64,000 nt of DNA from Roseinatronobacter monicus (GTDB lineage Bacteria; Pseudomonadota; Alphaproteobacteria; Rhodobacterales; Rhodobacteraceae), in assembly GCF_006716865.1 (NCBI RefSeq), contig NZ_VFPT01000002.1, positions 62,001-126,000 of the forward strand, in the 5' to 3' direction. Below the pieces are notes generated by a model, which saw nothing but the letters and a program-made list of their open reading frames with translations, had not been told where the DNA came from and did no database searches. Of this stretch, positions 17,201-27,527 are shown one piece after another. Position numbers and translations under genes: made by a program. The stretch's first letter is position 1, and every line of letters begins with the position of its first letter.

Positions 17201-18677
17201 GCTAAGGGATGCACACATCTTTGGCTGTGCGCTCCGGTTTTCGGCACTTGACCGTTTTTGTTGCGCATGATTCGATCGCTCTACCTAAAGTGGGAGGGCG
17301 TCTGTGGTGACTTCGGAAGGCTGGAGGCTGGGTGATTTCGGAGACGAACGCCTGGCAAAAAGGGGGGTCTGCTGCTCGCAGCAATGGTGGCGCGCACGAG
17401 CACCTGTCTTCGGCGTCTGGCGGGTGGCCGCCGCAGTGGGATTGTCGGATTTTCGCGCTTTCTGGCCAATCCGCGCGTGACGGCTGAGGCGGTGATTGAA
17501 GGCTGGGGAGCGGAGCTTTCGCAAGCCTGCGCGGGGCGGCATATTCTTGCGATTCAGGACAGCAGCGACTTCAATTTCTCGACAACCAAAGAGCGCAGTC
17601 GCGGACTGGGTGCAATCGGCAAGGGGTCTGGGCGCGGTGTTTTGCTCCACGCGATGCTGGGTGTGGATGCCGAGACGGGTGGCATTCTGGGTTTGGCCGC
17701 GGGCCGGATATGGACACGCGATGGCCGCGTAAGTGTTCCCCACCGGGCCCGCCCCCTGTCCGAGAAGGAATCGCATCGGTGGCTGAGCACGGCAGAGGCT
17801 GCCAAGACAGTTCTGGCCCAGGCGCATATGGTGACTGAAATCGGCGATCGCGAGAGCGATATCTATGAGAAATGGGCACGATTGCCGGAGCCGGGCTTTC
17901 ACATCCTGACCCGTGCCATGACGGATCGCTCAATCCTGGAAGGTGGCGGCAAGCTGTCCTCTGCCCCGCTGAAATTGGCAGGTACGGCACAAGTGGCGAT
18001 GCGCGCACGCCCAGGGCGCCCGGCGCGCACCGCCAGACTTGAGGCCCGATTTGGCCCCGTTACGATCAAGCGTCCTGCCAATCTGGCCAGACAGCCGGGG
18101 CTGGCCGAGACGGTGGAGGTCAGCCTGATCGAAGTCAGCGAGGTGAATGCGCCACCGGGCGCCGAGCCCATCTCATGGCGGCTTTTGACCACTCACAAGG
18201 TCGAGGATGCGGACATGGCCTGGCGCGCGGTAAGCTGGTACCGGCAACGCTGGCATATCGAACAATTCTTCCGCACCCTGAAGCAACAGGGGTTGCAACT
18301 GGAGGACAGCCAACTGGAAAATGCCGAGCGGTTGATCAAGCTGACCGCGATTGCCGCCCGCGCGGCCTGCACCATCATGCAACTCGTTCAGGCGCGCGAT
18401 GGCAAGTCCGGGCAAGACGCCAAAATCGCCTTCTCATCCTCCGAAATCCAGACCCTTCATGCTCTCCTGCCCGAACTCGAAGGCAAGACCGCGCTCCAGA
18501 AAAACCCTCACCCGCCGGAAACACTTGCCTGGGCCGCGTGGATCATCGCCAAGCTCGGCGGATGGGACGGCTACCCAAAATCCAAACCGCCAGGTCCAAT
18601 TACATTCCGACATGGCCTACAATACTTCAAATCCGTCTCACACGGATGGAAACTCAGAAATGTGTGAATCGCCTAGC
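17201..18677 (+). mobile_element. IS4-family insertion sequence
   Basis: A 1,477-bp element with imperfect inverted ends sharing GCTA and CACACAT. It is flanked by an exact 8-bp duplication ggaaagta (17193-17200 and 18678-18685). The intact duplication indicates a simple, fairly recent insertion into non-coding DNA. Confidence 0.9.
17304..18667 (+). CDS. IS4-family transposase, apparent -1 frameshift
   Basis: The N-terminus (from about 17304, with WRLGDFGDERLAKR) and the main part (in frame from 17384, MVARTSTCLRRLAGG onward) are in different frames. They join at the tract aaaaagggggg (17357-17366). The main part carries the YREK signature, Y(2)R(3)E(6)K, within WYRQRWHIEQFFRTLKQ, and a DDE-type core with DSSDFNFS and GDRESDIYEKW. 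The tract could be a programmed slippage site or a one-base indel that kills the gene; with a single copy this cannot be decided. If inactive, only the shorter 427-residue product could be made. Confidence 0.78.
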
Positions 18678-18743
18678 GGAAAGTAGGGGGGTGCTTCCAT
18701 TTTGCCTATAATTCAGCTACCGATTTGAAACTTCTCGCCTCGC

Positions 18744-19140
18744 TCATGAAGGTGTCCCTGTTGTGCATTTATGTCCGCCATCTTCCACCGCCCAGATGGC
18801 CCCGTCAGGGTCCTGCGCAAGCCCGAAGATCGCGCCTTTCTGAACCGTCCGGGCCAGATCCCAGCCCTGCGCGTCGCGCCGCGCGATAAAGCCGAGTGTC
18901 TCCATCGGGAAGCGGGTGGCGCGTTCGGCGTTTTGCGTCAGGAAATAGGATTGCAAGACTTGCTGATAAGCGGCTTGCTCCGCAGGCGTCAGCGGCCTGT
19001 CGGTCACAGGTGGCGGCGGCATGTCTGCAAAGCGATCACGCCGCTCTGGCATCTTGGTATTCCCTGCCAGCAGCAGCGTCCCATCCGCAAGCGCCAGCGC
19101 ATCGGTCCAGGTCGGCACGGAAATCGTGTTTGTGTGACTA
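18744..19140 (-). pseudogene. Fragment of a hypothetical, possibly beta-propeller protein
   Basis: About 130 residues with SVPTWTDALALADGTLLLAG, RPLTPAEQAAYQQVLQS and GLAQDPDGAIWAVEDGGH. The DGTLLL- and DGAIWAVE-type repeats suggest beta-propeller blades. It has no plausible start: upstream the frame runs into a different gene tail at 19150. I take it as a 5'-truncated remnant of unknown function. Confidence 0.4.
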
Positions 19141-19149
19141 CAGCGCCGG

Positions 19150-19299
19150 TCAGGCGGGTTTTTTGAGGCCCATGGCCTCGAAGAGGTCCAGTTGCTCCAG
19201 TGTGGTTTTGCTGGTGCCGTTGAATGTGCGATCGCCGATATGGGCAGTATGCTTCTGGATGCGTGCAAGCAGATCCAGCGCAGTGAGGGGGCTGGAAAG
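19150..19299 (-). pseudogene. Short C-terminal gene tail (transposase-like)
   Basis: The minus strand encodes LDLLARIQKHTAHIGDRTFN, then a stretch ending LDLFEAMGLKKPA and a stop. A TGA lies in frame just upstream, so only the tail survives. It looks like the end of a transposase, but I cannot name the family with confidence. Confidence 0.3.
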
Positions 19300-19465
19300 G
19301 GCAAAATATCACATTTAAGGGCAAAGGAAGGTCTTTGATTTCATTTGATTTTATATCTCAGATTTAACGGCAACGCGACAACAGGATCAGCCTTAGCGTC
19401 GAGACCAGACGGGGCGGCGCCGCGCGATCAGGGCCGCCAGATGGCTGGTAGGTCACGATTTTCGG

Positions 19466-22084
19466 TCAGGTGTCGCGCGCCTCGGGCGTGCCCTCGCGCG
19501 CAACGACCCAGCCGTTCAACCATGCCAGCCCCGCCAGCGTCAGCCCCAACCCCAGAAATGCGCCCACACGCAACAGCCCCTCCAGTTCGGACGCGTCGAC
19601 CAGAAACGCCTTGGCGGCTGCAAGCCCAGCAAGTGCCACGCCAAGTTTGCGCAGGTCCGGCCGCCGCGTGTGCAAGGCCCATGCCAACGCTACAGCACCG
19701 GCCAACAGCAATGCAAATGTATAGGCATAAAGCTCTCCCTGTGCGATTCCGTTCAATAGGCGCAGATCGGGGCCTTGCCACAGGTGACGGATTGCTGTTG
19801 CGACCCACAGCGCACAAAGTCCCCACGCCACAAACTGAAGATAGCGCGCCCGCGCCAAGGCCAGCAGCAGAAGGGCGGGAAACAGATATGCCAGCAGCAG
19901 GTCATTCAACACCGGCCATCCCGCAACCTCTCCCCAGAATGGCCAAATGCCGACAAGCGGCGAAGCCGGGAAAATCGCGGCCGCGACCAGCGCCACCGCG
20001 GCCCAAAGTGCAAGCAGCCATGCAAGGGTTTTGCGGACACGTTGCAGTAACGGCAATGCGGCACGCCGGACCTGCACCCATGTCAACGCAATCAGGACAC
20101 CGGCTTGCAACCCCAACTGCGCATGAGGGCCAATCTGGTCGGGTAACAGCCGCGCAATAACAAGCCCCGCACCGACCGCTGCACTGCCCATCAATCCGGT
20201 TTCGACAACCAGACGCGCCTCGCGGCGAATATGCACATCCGCAAGGCGCTGCATCAGCCAAAGCGCCAAAAACGGCCCCGCAAGTGTCGCACCGATGGAC
20301 GCCAGAAACTGAACGCTATGCGCCTGATCCAGATGCCATGTGATGCCGGGATCCAGCACCAGCCGCCAGCCCAACGCAAGCGATGCCAGCACCATGAACG
20401 CCCCGATGCCGGGAATATCGAAGCGGCGGTCCATTGCGGCTGCGGCCACCATCAGCACCGCCAGCGCAATCGTCAGTGCCGCCTGCCCCAGCAGCAGCAT
20501 CATGCCCAGCCCCACGAAGGCGAAGGCCGCAGCAGCAGCAGCGCCCAGTCGCGGCCCCTGGCCGTTGTCGCGCGCGGCGTAGCGCAAGGCCAGCATGGTC
20601 GCCAACCCAGCCGCAGCCATCGCATGCAATGCCCATGCGTAGGGGCCGATCACGTTTGCCGGTTGCCACATGGTTTCAAGCGCGACCAATGCCCCACCGG
20701 GCAGGATAAGCCCGGCAAGTGTGAAGGGCGCGTAGCGGTCGGGGGCTTCCGCCTCGCCCCGCCAGATCATGGCCAGACCGGCCAGCAGCGCCAACCCCAA
20801 GACATAGCTGGCCTGTAGCGGCATGGGCGATTCCGGCGGACGCGGCAGATGAAAGCCATAGACGACCGACCCGCCGCCCAGCCATGCCTGCACCACAATC
20901 CACAGCGGCAGCGCAAGAATGGGCAGCACCATCTGGTCGGACAACGCAGGCGCACGCAGACACCAGACAGCAATCAATATCGCCAGCGCGGCAATGCCTA
21001 TCGGCCCTGCCATCCCCCCGTCCACCAACAGCGCCAGACCAAACCCCGCCACCGCGGAGGCCACGAAACTGGCGCGCACCCCTTGCGCGGGTCTGACCCG
21101 CCCCAAGGCGCGCGGCCCCTGCACCATTGGCGCGATATAGCCGAAAGGCAGCGTCATCGCAGCGCCAGCCACAATGATCACGGCCAGCGCGAAACCCAAC
21201 TCATCCGCGCCTGCCATCCGCCAAATGACCATAGCGCCCAGCGGCCCTGCAAGCGCCAGCCATGTAACCCAGCCCCAGCGCCGTTTTGCGTCGATTCCAA
21301 GTCCGGCAAGGGCCAGCAGCGCGAAATAGCCCAACAGCGCAGCGGGCGGTGGTCCCCCGCCGCCAAGGACGAAAGGAACCAAAGTCCCCGCAGCCAGCCC
21401 CAATGCCGACAGCATGGGTCCGTATAGCCAGCCAAGCCCGATGGCCGCGAATGACAATATCGCCAGACAGGCCAACGCTGTGGCAGGCCCGATCATCGCA
21501 TACAAATGCAGCGCGGCCAGAACTGCCGCCATTGCAATCACCAGCCCCGCCCCTGTCAGCGTCGCGGGCAGAACAGGGCCGGCAACAGGGCGCGGGCGCA
21601 GCCATTCGCCCGCCGCGACCAGCCCGGCGGCCAGAACCAGCGCCAGCACAATTTGCGTCAGGGGGGTCAGTTTGCCGGTTTCAACCGCGTACTGCACCAA
21701 AAACACCCCCGAAAGCACCAGTGCAGCCCCCGCAACGGGGTAAATCCAGTTATCGCGCAACCATGGCCGCAGCCGCGCGAATGTGCTTTCTTTGGACGAT
21801 TTTGCACCGGCCTTGGGCACGCTTGCTGTTGTCGCGCTGCCTTTTTTTGTCGCACCATTGCGCGAAGAAACACCCCAAGGCCCCTTCTGTGCGGATGTTT
21901 CAGGCGCAGGAATGTCGGGCGCAGGGGTAGCGGGCACGTCGGTAAGGGCCACCGGATCGGTTTCCGCCGCAACGCCCTGTGCGCGCAATGTCGCAAGGTC
22001 CTGCTCCAGCTTCTTTATGCGCGTGCGCGATGACAGGGCGATCCATAATGCCGCCACGCTTATCAAAGTCAGGAGGAATTCCAT
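19466..22084 (-). CDS. DUF2339 polytopic membrane protein
   Basis: An 872-residue integral membrane protein. It starts MEFLLTLISVAALWIAL, then has a coiled segment (RTRIKKLEQDLATLRAQ), an alanine/proline-rich linker (about 40-105), and more than 20 predicted membrane helices from WIYPVAGAALVLSGVFLVQY onward, the arrangement of DUF2339 proteins. Its function is unknown. The ATG at 22084 is chosen because it starts the first helix; the upstream open frame is not protein-like. It is transcribed away from the T6SS island. Confidence 0.8.
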   Translation of the reverse strand: MEFLLTLISVAALWIALSSRTRIKKLEQDLATLRAQGVAAETDPVALTDVPATPAPDIPAPETSAQKGPWGVSSRNGATKKGSATTASVPKAGAKSSKESTFARLRPWLRDNWIYPVAGAALVLSGVFLVQYAVETGKLTPLTQIVLALVLAAGLVAAGEWLRPRPVAGPVLPATLTGAGLVIAMAAVLAALHLYAMIGPATALACLAILSFAAIGLGWLYGPMLSALGLAAGTLVPFVLGGGGPPPAALLGYFALLALAGLGIDAKRRWGWVTWLALAGPLGAMVIWRMAGADELGFALAVIIVAGAAMTLPFGYIAPMVQGPRALGRVRPAQGVRASFVASAVAGFGLALLVDGGMAGPIGIAALAILIAVWCLRAPALSDQMVLPILALPLWIVVQAWLGGGSVVYGFHLPRPPESPMPLQASYVLGLALLAGLAMIWRGEAEAPDRYAPFTLAGLILPGGALVALETMWQPANVIGPYAWALHAMAAAGLATMLALRYAARDNGQGPRLGAAAAAAFAFVGLGMMLLLGQAALTIALAVLMVAAAAMDRRFDIPGIGAFMVLASLALGWRLVLDPGITWHLDQAHSVQFLASIGATLAGPFLALWLMQRLADVHIRREARLVVETGLMGSAAVGAGLVIARLLPDQIGPHAQLGLQAGVLIALTWVQVRRAALPLLQRVRKTLAWLLALWAAVALVAAAIFPASPLVGIWPFWGEVAGWPVLNDLLLAYLFPALLLLALARARYLQFVAWGLCALWVATAIRHLWQGPDLRLLNGIAQGELYAYTFALLLAGAVALAWALHTRRPDLRKLGVALAGLAAAKAFLVDASELEGLLRVGAFLGLGLTLAGLAWLNGWVVAREGTPEARDT

Positions 22085-23256
22085 AATGCTTGCCTGTTGC
22101 CACGGTGTTTCATCAAGAACGGCTGCCTTGTACAACCATACTCGCGAAATGGCGCGAATGTCGCAAGGGCCCGCAATGAAGTTCTGACAGACAGCGGGCG
22201 CGGTCCGCAAACCCCGCCCTGCCGACAAGGGACGTAGGGCTGAGCGGAACGCCCAAGTATCATAAGCGCGCCAAAACCGCCTCACAACACCTGTGCGCAA
22301 TTCAGGTTTCGCAAATGTCGTAAGTTCCGCACAGCCAGTGCTTGCTACTGAAACCAAAGGAAAATCTGGTGGCAAAAGTCATGTGTGAAACTAAGCGCAT
22401 TTTGCATGACGTTTCGCGCGCCCAGAAATGGGAGTTCCGCGGAGAGTCTCTCTGAGCTGAAAGCCATAGCAAAAAGCAGAATCGAAGGCCAGGGCATTGA
22501 TAACAAATGATATTCTATGGCGCCATCAATAAATGATGCTATCGGCCAAAATCCTTATGATACCTCACCGTTCCGCTCAGCCCGACGTCCCTTCAATAGC
22601 AAAAAATGCTGCGCGATGCACAATTGGCCGGTTTGGTGAAGCCGCACTGCAGCAAGCCACCGACGCTGACTGACCGGGTGCGCAGATCGGGCCATCACCT
22701 TCGCAAGGGGCGGACAGCGGACTGACGGCAGTGCGGCATTGCGCTTGCAGCATCTGATGAAAGCGGCCGGTCGTGGCGGCACTGGCCTGCAGCGCCGGGC
22801 ACGCGGTTGGGTGTCAAAGCTGTAAGTGTCGATCGATTGGAGTGATGTGGACACCGAGGCGGATGTTCGGTCGTCGTGATGCGACAGTTGCTATGCGCGC
22901 AGGCTGCAAGTCAGGGTGATGATCGGTGGTTTTCGGGGTGATTCGAATCACCTAGCGGTGTTCGTGCTATTCCCCCTATAGTTCAATGGCTAAACTACCG
23001 CCTTTTTGGGCTGTTTTTTGGGGTAGCATAATACCTGCGGGCGGAAATCCGCCCGGAGGGGTCAAAATCGGGCGGATTTTCGCCCGACCAAGCGGTCGAA
23101 AGTTCGGCAATATCGTTTTATTACAGCCGCTTACAGGATGTGCATTTTTTGAAGATTTTTGTTGATTTTGCTCAAACTTCTGCACGACCGTTTTGGCTCA
23201 GCGTGCATCCAAACCCGCGATGCGACTGATGTAGCGTGTTTATAAGGAGACTTCCC
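22085..23256. other. Spacer upstream of hcp1 with repeats and hairpins
   Basis: No supported gene. From about 22585 to 22800 it holds an R1 mosaic repeat. From 22708 on it is part of the block duplicated at 28635-29696. Just upstream of hcp1 two GC-rich hairpins lie close together (gcgggcggaaatccgcccg and atcgggcggattttcgcccg), conserved in both copies and possibly regulatory. Confidence 0.55.
22585..22800 (-). repeat. R1 mosaic intergenic repeat
   Basis: Contains aatagcaaaaaatgctgcgc and ttggccggtttggtgaagcc, which recur inverted at 57725-57830. It also has the gatgaaagcggccggtcgtg block shared with 28.7 kb. Confidence 0.75.
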
Positions 23257-23768
23257 ATGCCAATGCCGGCGTATCTGACCATTGAAGGCGAAACCCAGGG
23301 CCTGATCACCCAAGGGGCGACCACATTTGATTCCATCACCAATGAATGGCAAGCAGGCCATGAAGACGAGATCATGGTGCAGGCGTTCTCACATGCGGTG
23401 ATCACACCGCGCGACCCGCAGTCGGGCTCACCCACGGGCACCCGCATCCACCAGCCCTTTACCTTTACTTGCACGCTGAACAAATCGGTGCCGCTTTTGT
23501 ACAACGCGCTGGTCACCGGCGAATTGCTCACCAAGGTCGAGCTGAAATGGTACCGCACCCAGGCATCCGAGCAGGTGCATTTCTTCACCACCGCGCTGGA
23601 AGAGGCTTTGATCGTCGATATCAATTGCGACATGCCACATTGCAAGGACATGACCTCCAAGGATTACACCCAGCTTGTGCAGGTCAAGATGACCTACCGC
23701 AAGATCATGTGGGATCATGTGGTCGCGGGCACATCCGGCTCTGATGACTGGCGCAATCCGATCCAGGC
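22708..23768 (+). repeat. Direct repeat of about 1.06 kb containing hcp, copy 1
   Basis: It matches 28635-29696 almost base for base. Differences include a T6/T7 run before hcp and a few substitutions near 23091 and 23185. The match ends inside the last hcp codons. Confidence 0.92.
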
Positions 23769-23772
23769 GTAA
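23257..23772 (+). CDS. hcp: T6SS tube protein Hcp
   Basis: A 171-residue Hcp-family protein, MPMPAYLTIEGETQGLITQG onward, with HEDEIMVQAFSHAVITPRD and a C-terminal MTYRKIMWDHVVAGT. Hcp hexamers stack to form the inner tube of the T6SS and also carry small effectors. The start at 23257 follows AAGGAGA with six bases spacing; a further upstream codon is unlikely. The DNA and protein are essentially identical to the copy at 29185. It heads the first payload cluster with vgrG 314 bases downstream. Confidence 0.93.
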   Translation: MPMPAYLTIEGETQGLITQGATTFDSITNEWQAGHEDEIMVQAFSHAVITPRDPQSGSPTGTRIHQPFTFTCTLNKSVPLLYNALVTGELLTKVELKWYRTQASEQVHFFTTALEEALIVDINCDMPHCKDMTSKDYTQLVQVKMTYRKIMWDHVVAGTSGSDDWRNPIQA

Positions 23773-24086
23773 TTAGCAACCATTTGATCCGCCTCAGGCA
23801 TTTCCGCCCGAACCAACCCACTATTTCGGCTCGGGCAGAATATCTTGCACTTGGCCACGCTTAGGCTGTGCAGGGCGCTCCTTGATTGCTATCGGGGAGG
23901 ACGTGTGAGCGTTACAAGTTTGACCGGCATGTCAGCGGATCTCGTAACGCCCCGTTCGGGGCACACTCCTCCGGCCCTGTCTGTGCATGTGGCGCAGATG
24001 GGGCCGGAGCCACCCTTGCGGCGCTCCCCTGAAGCTCTTGGAGTGGCCACAGCGGCGGGTGTAATTATGATTAGAGGAAAGTTCAG

Positions 24087-26231
24087 ATGGGTGCATTCGA
24101 GACGATATCCAGCCTTGCGCAGCGGTTTCTGGATCAGGATCAGGATCTGGCCTTCGGGTTTGAAGCGGCGGCGGGGCGGTTCACGGTTGTGGGGTTCTCG
24201 GTGCAAGAGGCGATCAACACGCCCTTCGAGATCGTTGTGGATCTGGCCTCATTGGACCCTGATATCGATCTGGCAGCCCTGCTGGATGCGCCGGCCTGTC
24301 TGGGATTGTATAGCAAATACCAGGCCCCGCGTCATTTCCACGGGATTGTCACAGATGCCATGCGCGGCGATAGCGGGTACCGGCGCACCTTTTATACGCT
24401 GGTGCTGCGCCCGAGCCTGTCGCGGCTCGATCATGGCTCGGATTGGCGCATCTGGCAGGATATGACCGTGCCCGAAGTGGCCGCGCAATTGCTGTCCGAA
24501 CAGGGCGTCACGGATGTGGATTGGCGGCTGGCTGAGACCTATCTGCCGCGCGAATATCTGACCCAGGCGGGCGAGACCAACCGCGCGTTCCTGGAGCGCA
24601 TTCTGGCCGAGGAAGGGATTTTCTACGCCTTCGCCCATTCGCCCGACGGCCATAAGCTGATCGTGACCGATGCGCCGCTGGCCATGCCGATGATCGCCGA
24701 TCCGGTGCTGGCCTATAATGCCAATCCCGGCGGGCAGTCGCGCGGGGTCTGGGTCAGCCGCTTCAGTCAGACCGAGCGGCTGCGCGCCTCGCATTATGCG
24801 ATGGAGGATTACACGTTCCACAACCCCCCCGCCGGGATGGGCACGCTGGCCGTGGGCGAGCGGCTGGACGGGCTGAAAGGGCGCTACGAGCATTTCGCCT
24901 ATCCGGGCCGCTACAAAGACCCCGCCAGCGTGGGCAACCGCTTCACCCGCCACCGGATCGAGGCTGAGCGGGTCGATGCCACCACTGGCGCGGGTGAGAC
25001 GAATTGCCTGCATTTGAACGCAGCCTTCCAGATGACGCTGGCCGCCCATACTGACCCGCGCGCCAATAGCCGCCACCGGCTGCTGGCCGTGTCGCATTCG
25101 GGCCAGCAATCCGCCGCGCTGGAAGAAGATGCAGGCGACGCGCCCACGACCTATTCCGCCAGCTTCGTCACCCAGCCCGGACATCTGCCCTATCGCCCCG
25201 CAGTGCCGCGCAAACCGGTGGTGGACGGGCCGCAAATGGCCGTGGTCACCGGCCCCCCCGGAGAAGAGATTTATTGTGACAATTTTGGCCGCGTGAAGGT
25301 CCAATTCGAATGGAATCGCCACACACCTGCCGACGAACACTCCAGCTGCTGGATCCGCGTCAGCCAGAACTGGGGCGGAGGCGGCTGGGGCCATATGGCC
25401 ATCCCGCGCATTGGCCAGGAAGTCATCGTGGATTTCTTCGACGGGGATGCCGACCAACCCATCATCACCGGCCGTACCTACAACGCCCGCAACCGCCCTC
25501 CTTACAAACTGCCCGAACACAAGACCCGCATGACCATCAAGTCCGACACCCACAAGGGCAAGGGTTTCAACGAGCTGCGGTTCGAGGATGAGGCCGGGCG
25601 GGAGGAAGTGTTCCTGCATGCGCAGAAGGACAGGAACGAGAAGATCCGTAACAACCACACAGAGCGCATCGACAATAACTGGGTGCAATCTATTGGTAAC
25701 CACAAGGTCGTAGAAGTGGATGGCAGCCATAGTGAATCCGTGCACGGCAGTATGGCGGTTCACATCGGTCGAAGCAGTCGGGGACGCGCTCTTGCAAACT
25801 CAGATAGGTCTTCGCAGCAAGGTATTGGCGACATCGCGGTGAAGTTAGGAATCCCGGGCCTGCGCGATGCTGCGGCCGGATTCTATTCATTACATGCTGA
25901 TGCGGTCATCTCAGAAACAACGCCTGGCGTGAAGTCGCAGGTCATTGGTGTGAGTAAATCCGTCCAGGTTGGCAGCACTTTGGTCGAGCAAGCAGGGAAC
26001 TCAATCCAGCTTGCTTCCGGCTCTCAGATGTCCATAGATGCAGGGGACACGGTTACTGTCACCAGTGGAGGCGAGATTGAAATCCGGGTCGGTAAAGCGG
26101 AATTGCGGATGACTGCGGATGGTTTCATCAGGCTCAAGGGAGACACGCTCTACCTCGATTTCGAAAATGGCGTTGAGGTTGAGGGCGGCAAAGAGATCAA
26201 GATGGCCGCTTCAAAGATAAATCTGAATTGA
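24087..26231 (+). CDS. vgrG: T6SS spike protein VgrG (copy 1)
   Basis: A 714-residue VgrG. It has an N-terminal gp27-like domain (DLAFGFEAAAGRFTVVGFSV, then GIVTDA and FLERILAEEGIFYAF), a gp5/OB-fold region (EIYCDNFGRVKVQFEW, then WGGGGWGHMAIPRIGQEVIV) and a C-terminal beta-helix needle rich in valine. It is almost identical to the copy at 31994 up to the codons for NNWVQS, then differs completely. The C-terminal about 180 residues likely decide which cargo is bound. AGAGGAA precedes the start. Next come a small membrane protein and a 264-residue protein that may be its cargo set. Confidence 0.93.
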   Translation: MGAFETISSLAQRFLDQDQDLAFGFEAAAGRFTVVGFSVQEAINTPFEIVVDLASLDPDIDLAALLDAPACLGLYSKYQAPRHFHGIVTDAMRGDSGYRRTFYTLVLRPSLSRLDHGSDWRIWQDMTVPEVAAQLLSEQGVTDVDWRLAETYLPREYLTQAGETNRAFLERILAEEGIFYAFAHSPDGHKLIVTDAPLAMPMIADPVLAYNANPGGQSRGVWVSRFSQTERLRASHYAMEDYTFHNPPAGMGTLAVGERLDGLKGRYEHFAYPGRYKDPASVGNRFTRHRIEAERVDATTGAGETNCLHLNAAFQMTLAAHTDPRANSRHRLLAVSHSGQQSAALEEDAGDAPTTYSASFVTQPGHLPYRPAVPRKPVVDGPQMAVVTGPPGEEIYCDNFGRVKVQFEWNRHTPADEHSSCWIRVSQNWGGGGWGHMAIPRIGQEVIVDFFDGDADQPIITGRTYNARNRPPYKLPEHKTRMTIKSDTHKGKGFNELRFEDEAGREEVFLHAQKDRNEKIRNNHTERIDNNWVQSIGNHKVVEVDGSHSESVHGSMAVHIGRSSRGRALANSDRSSQQGIGDIAVKLGIPGLRDAAAGFYSLHADAVISETTPGVKSQVIGVSKSVQVGSTLVEQAGNSIQLASGSQMSIDAGDTVTVTSGGEIEIRVGKAELRMTADGFIRLKGDTLYLDFENGVEVEGGKEIKMAASKINLN

Positions 26232-26241
26232 GGGAAATAAG

Positions 26242-26736
26242 ATGGCTCGGTTAGTAAAAGTCGCTATTTTCGCAGTTGTTGGTTTCGTTATTTTTGTGGT
26301 CGCCCTAGGGGAGTTTGCAAGGTATCGAATACAACAGGGCGCTCTGCGCGGAGAGGTGATATCGCCTTCGGGCAGGCTGATATGTTCCGAGGAAGCGCAT
26401 ATGGAGTATGTTCGAATTAGCCCCGAAATTGGTGCCAATATAGGGATGTCAACCCTTGAAAGCGCCGAGGATGTTGATCGCCTTTTGGCCGCCTATGACG
26501 CACTCGAACTTGATGGGCCGGAAACAGTCTTCATTGCCGCACATATCCCGACCGGTGACACCTATACCTACACTTGCGAAGAAGAACGTTGCACTTGGGG
26601 AGAATACGCGCGAGCGCGGTCCGAATGTGGCGAAGCTACGATCAGTGTAGATCTAGGAAATTTTTGTAGACATCTAGCAGTACGCTTTCGCGAGCAAGAC
26701 CACTGCCTGATCGCACCATTTCAGGGGGACCAATGA
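26242..26736 (+). CDS. Membrane-anchored hypothetical, candidate immunity protein
   Basis: A 164-residue protein with one N-terminal membrane helix (VAIFAVVGFVIFVVALGEF) and a cysteine-rich periplasmic part (LICSEE, TYTCEEERC, SECGEA, NFCRHL, DHCLI). It lies ten bases after vgrG1 and overlaps the following gene by 4 bases. I recognise no family. Periplasmic, disulfide-containing small proteins next to a T6SS cargo gene are often immunity proteins; an accessory role for the following protein is the alternative. Confidence 0.6.
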   Translation: MARLVKVAIFAVVGFVIFVVALGEFARYRIQQGALRGEVISPSGRLICSEEAHMEYVRISPEIGANIGMSTLESAEDVDRLLAAYDALELDGPETVFIAAHIPTGDTYTYTCEEERCTWGEYARARSECGEATISVDLGNFCRHLAVRFREQDHCLIAPFQGDQ

Positions 26737-27527
26737 GCAATACATTTCCATTTGGCAATGAACTTAGCCAAGCCGAATCTTGGTTAGGGCATATGAATGC
26801 AAAATCTACCAATTGGTACGTGTTTTATGATGGCGGGCTTTCAGTCATATGTGGTTATCACAGCTTTATTTTTCTTGGGCTGGAAAGTTTGACAATTGCA
26901 GTTGTCCGTTTCTATGGCTGCGGTGTTTCAGTTGGTCTTCCCGTTGGAAAGCTATTTGGTGCAGCGGGAGCAAATGCGCGAGCAGCGCGCCGCGTTGAGC
27001 ACGGCCACGGCATTATTTCAAATGCGTATGACGTGGCTTCGACAATTGAAATGGAGCAGGCGCAACGTAGTGCCGGGGAGGGGATGGCCTTATATCAACG
27101 GATGCAGAGCGGATATCCTAATTTTATGCAAGCTTTACAGCCATTTTCGCTTTCGGATCTTGCAGGTATGTCGGGGGCAGTGGCGGGTGCCCACATCGAG
27201 CTTGGGGCCGCCGCGGGAAGTTACATCATCGAGGGCGGCGTGTCGCCTGTATACTTCAGAAAGTCAATTGTGAATACAGGTGATGGCCTGGTCAACGCAG
27301 GCTTAGGAATGTTGTCAGGCGTCTGGAGCGTTGAGCGTTGGTATAATCTGTATCTTGAACTAGGAGCTTCAGCTCAAGCCAGCTGCGCCATTAAAGACCA
27401 AATCCCAGGTTACGCTCAGCCCTACAGGCAAATTGCAGATGTCCATCCAATTATCGCCCAACTACCACCAGCTGGCTGCAGCATTTCAGAAACCGAGTTC
27501 AACCCCGCTTCGTTGCTCCCCCAATGA
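26733..27527 (+). CDS. Hypothetical, candidate T6SS effector
   Basis: A 264-residue protein of no recognised family. Residues about 45-75 (LESLTIAVVRFYGCGVSVGL) and 135-200 (with GAAAGSYIIEGG and GLVNAGLGMLSGVW) are glycine/alanine-rich and amphipathic, which could insert in membranes. No signal peptide is present. It is placed between a membrane-anchored small protein and the chimeric 229-residue protein, all with 4-base overlaps, so it is translated as part of the vgrG1 cluster. A membrane-acting effector is a guess from composition. Confidence 0.5.
   Translation: MSNTFPFGNELSQAESWLGHMNAKSTNWYVFYDGGLSVICGYHSFIFLGLESLTIAVVRFYGCGVSVGLPVGKLFGAAGANARAARRVEHGHGIISNAYDVASTIEMEQAQRSAGEGMALYQRMQSGYPNFMQALQPFSLSDLAGMSGAVAGAHIELGAAAGSYIIEGGVSPVYFRKSIVNTGDGLVNAGLGMLSGVWSVERWYNLYLELGASAQASCAIKDQIPGYAQPYRQIADVHPIIAQLPPAGCSISETEFNPASLLPQ

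Noticed and set aside
19428..21930. Several plus-strand frames opposite the DUF2339 gene
   Set aside because: All are Arg/Pro/Gln-rich shadows of a GC-rich membrane protein gene.
23845..24465. 206-residue plus frame across the hcp1-vgrG1 spacer
   Set aside because: It enters vgrG1 in the wrong frame, has no motif, and the spacer part is not conserved after the second hcp.
24249..25763. 504-residue minus-strand open frame, repeated as 519 residues at 32156-33715
   Set aside because: These are antisense shadows of the two vgrG genes. Their similarity only mirrors the vgrG duplication, and composition is rich in His, Arg and Gly without motifs.
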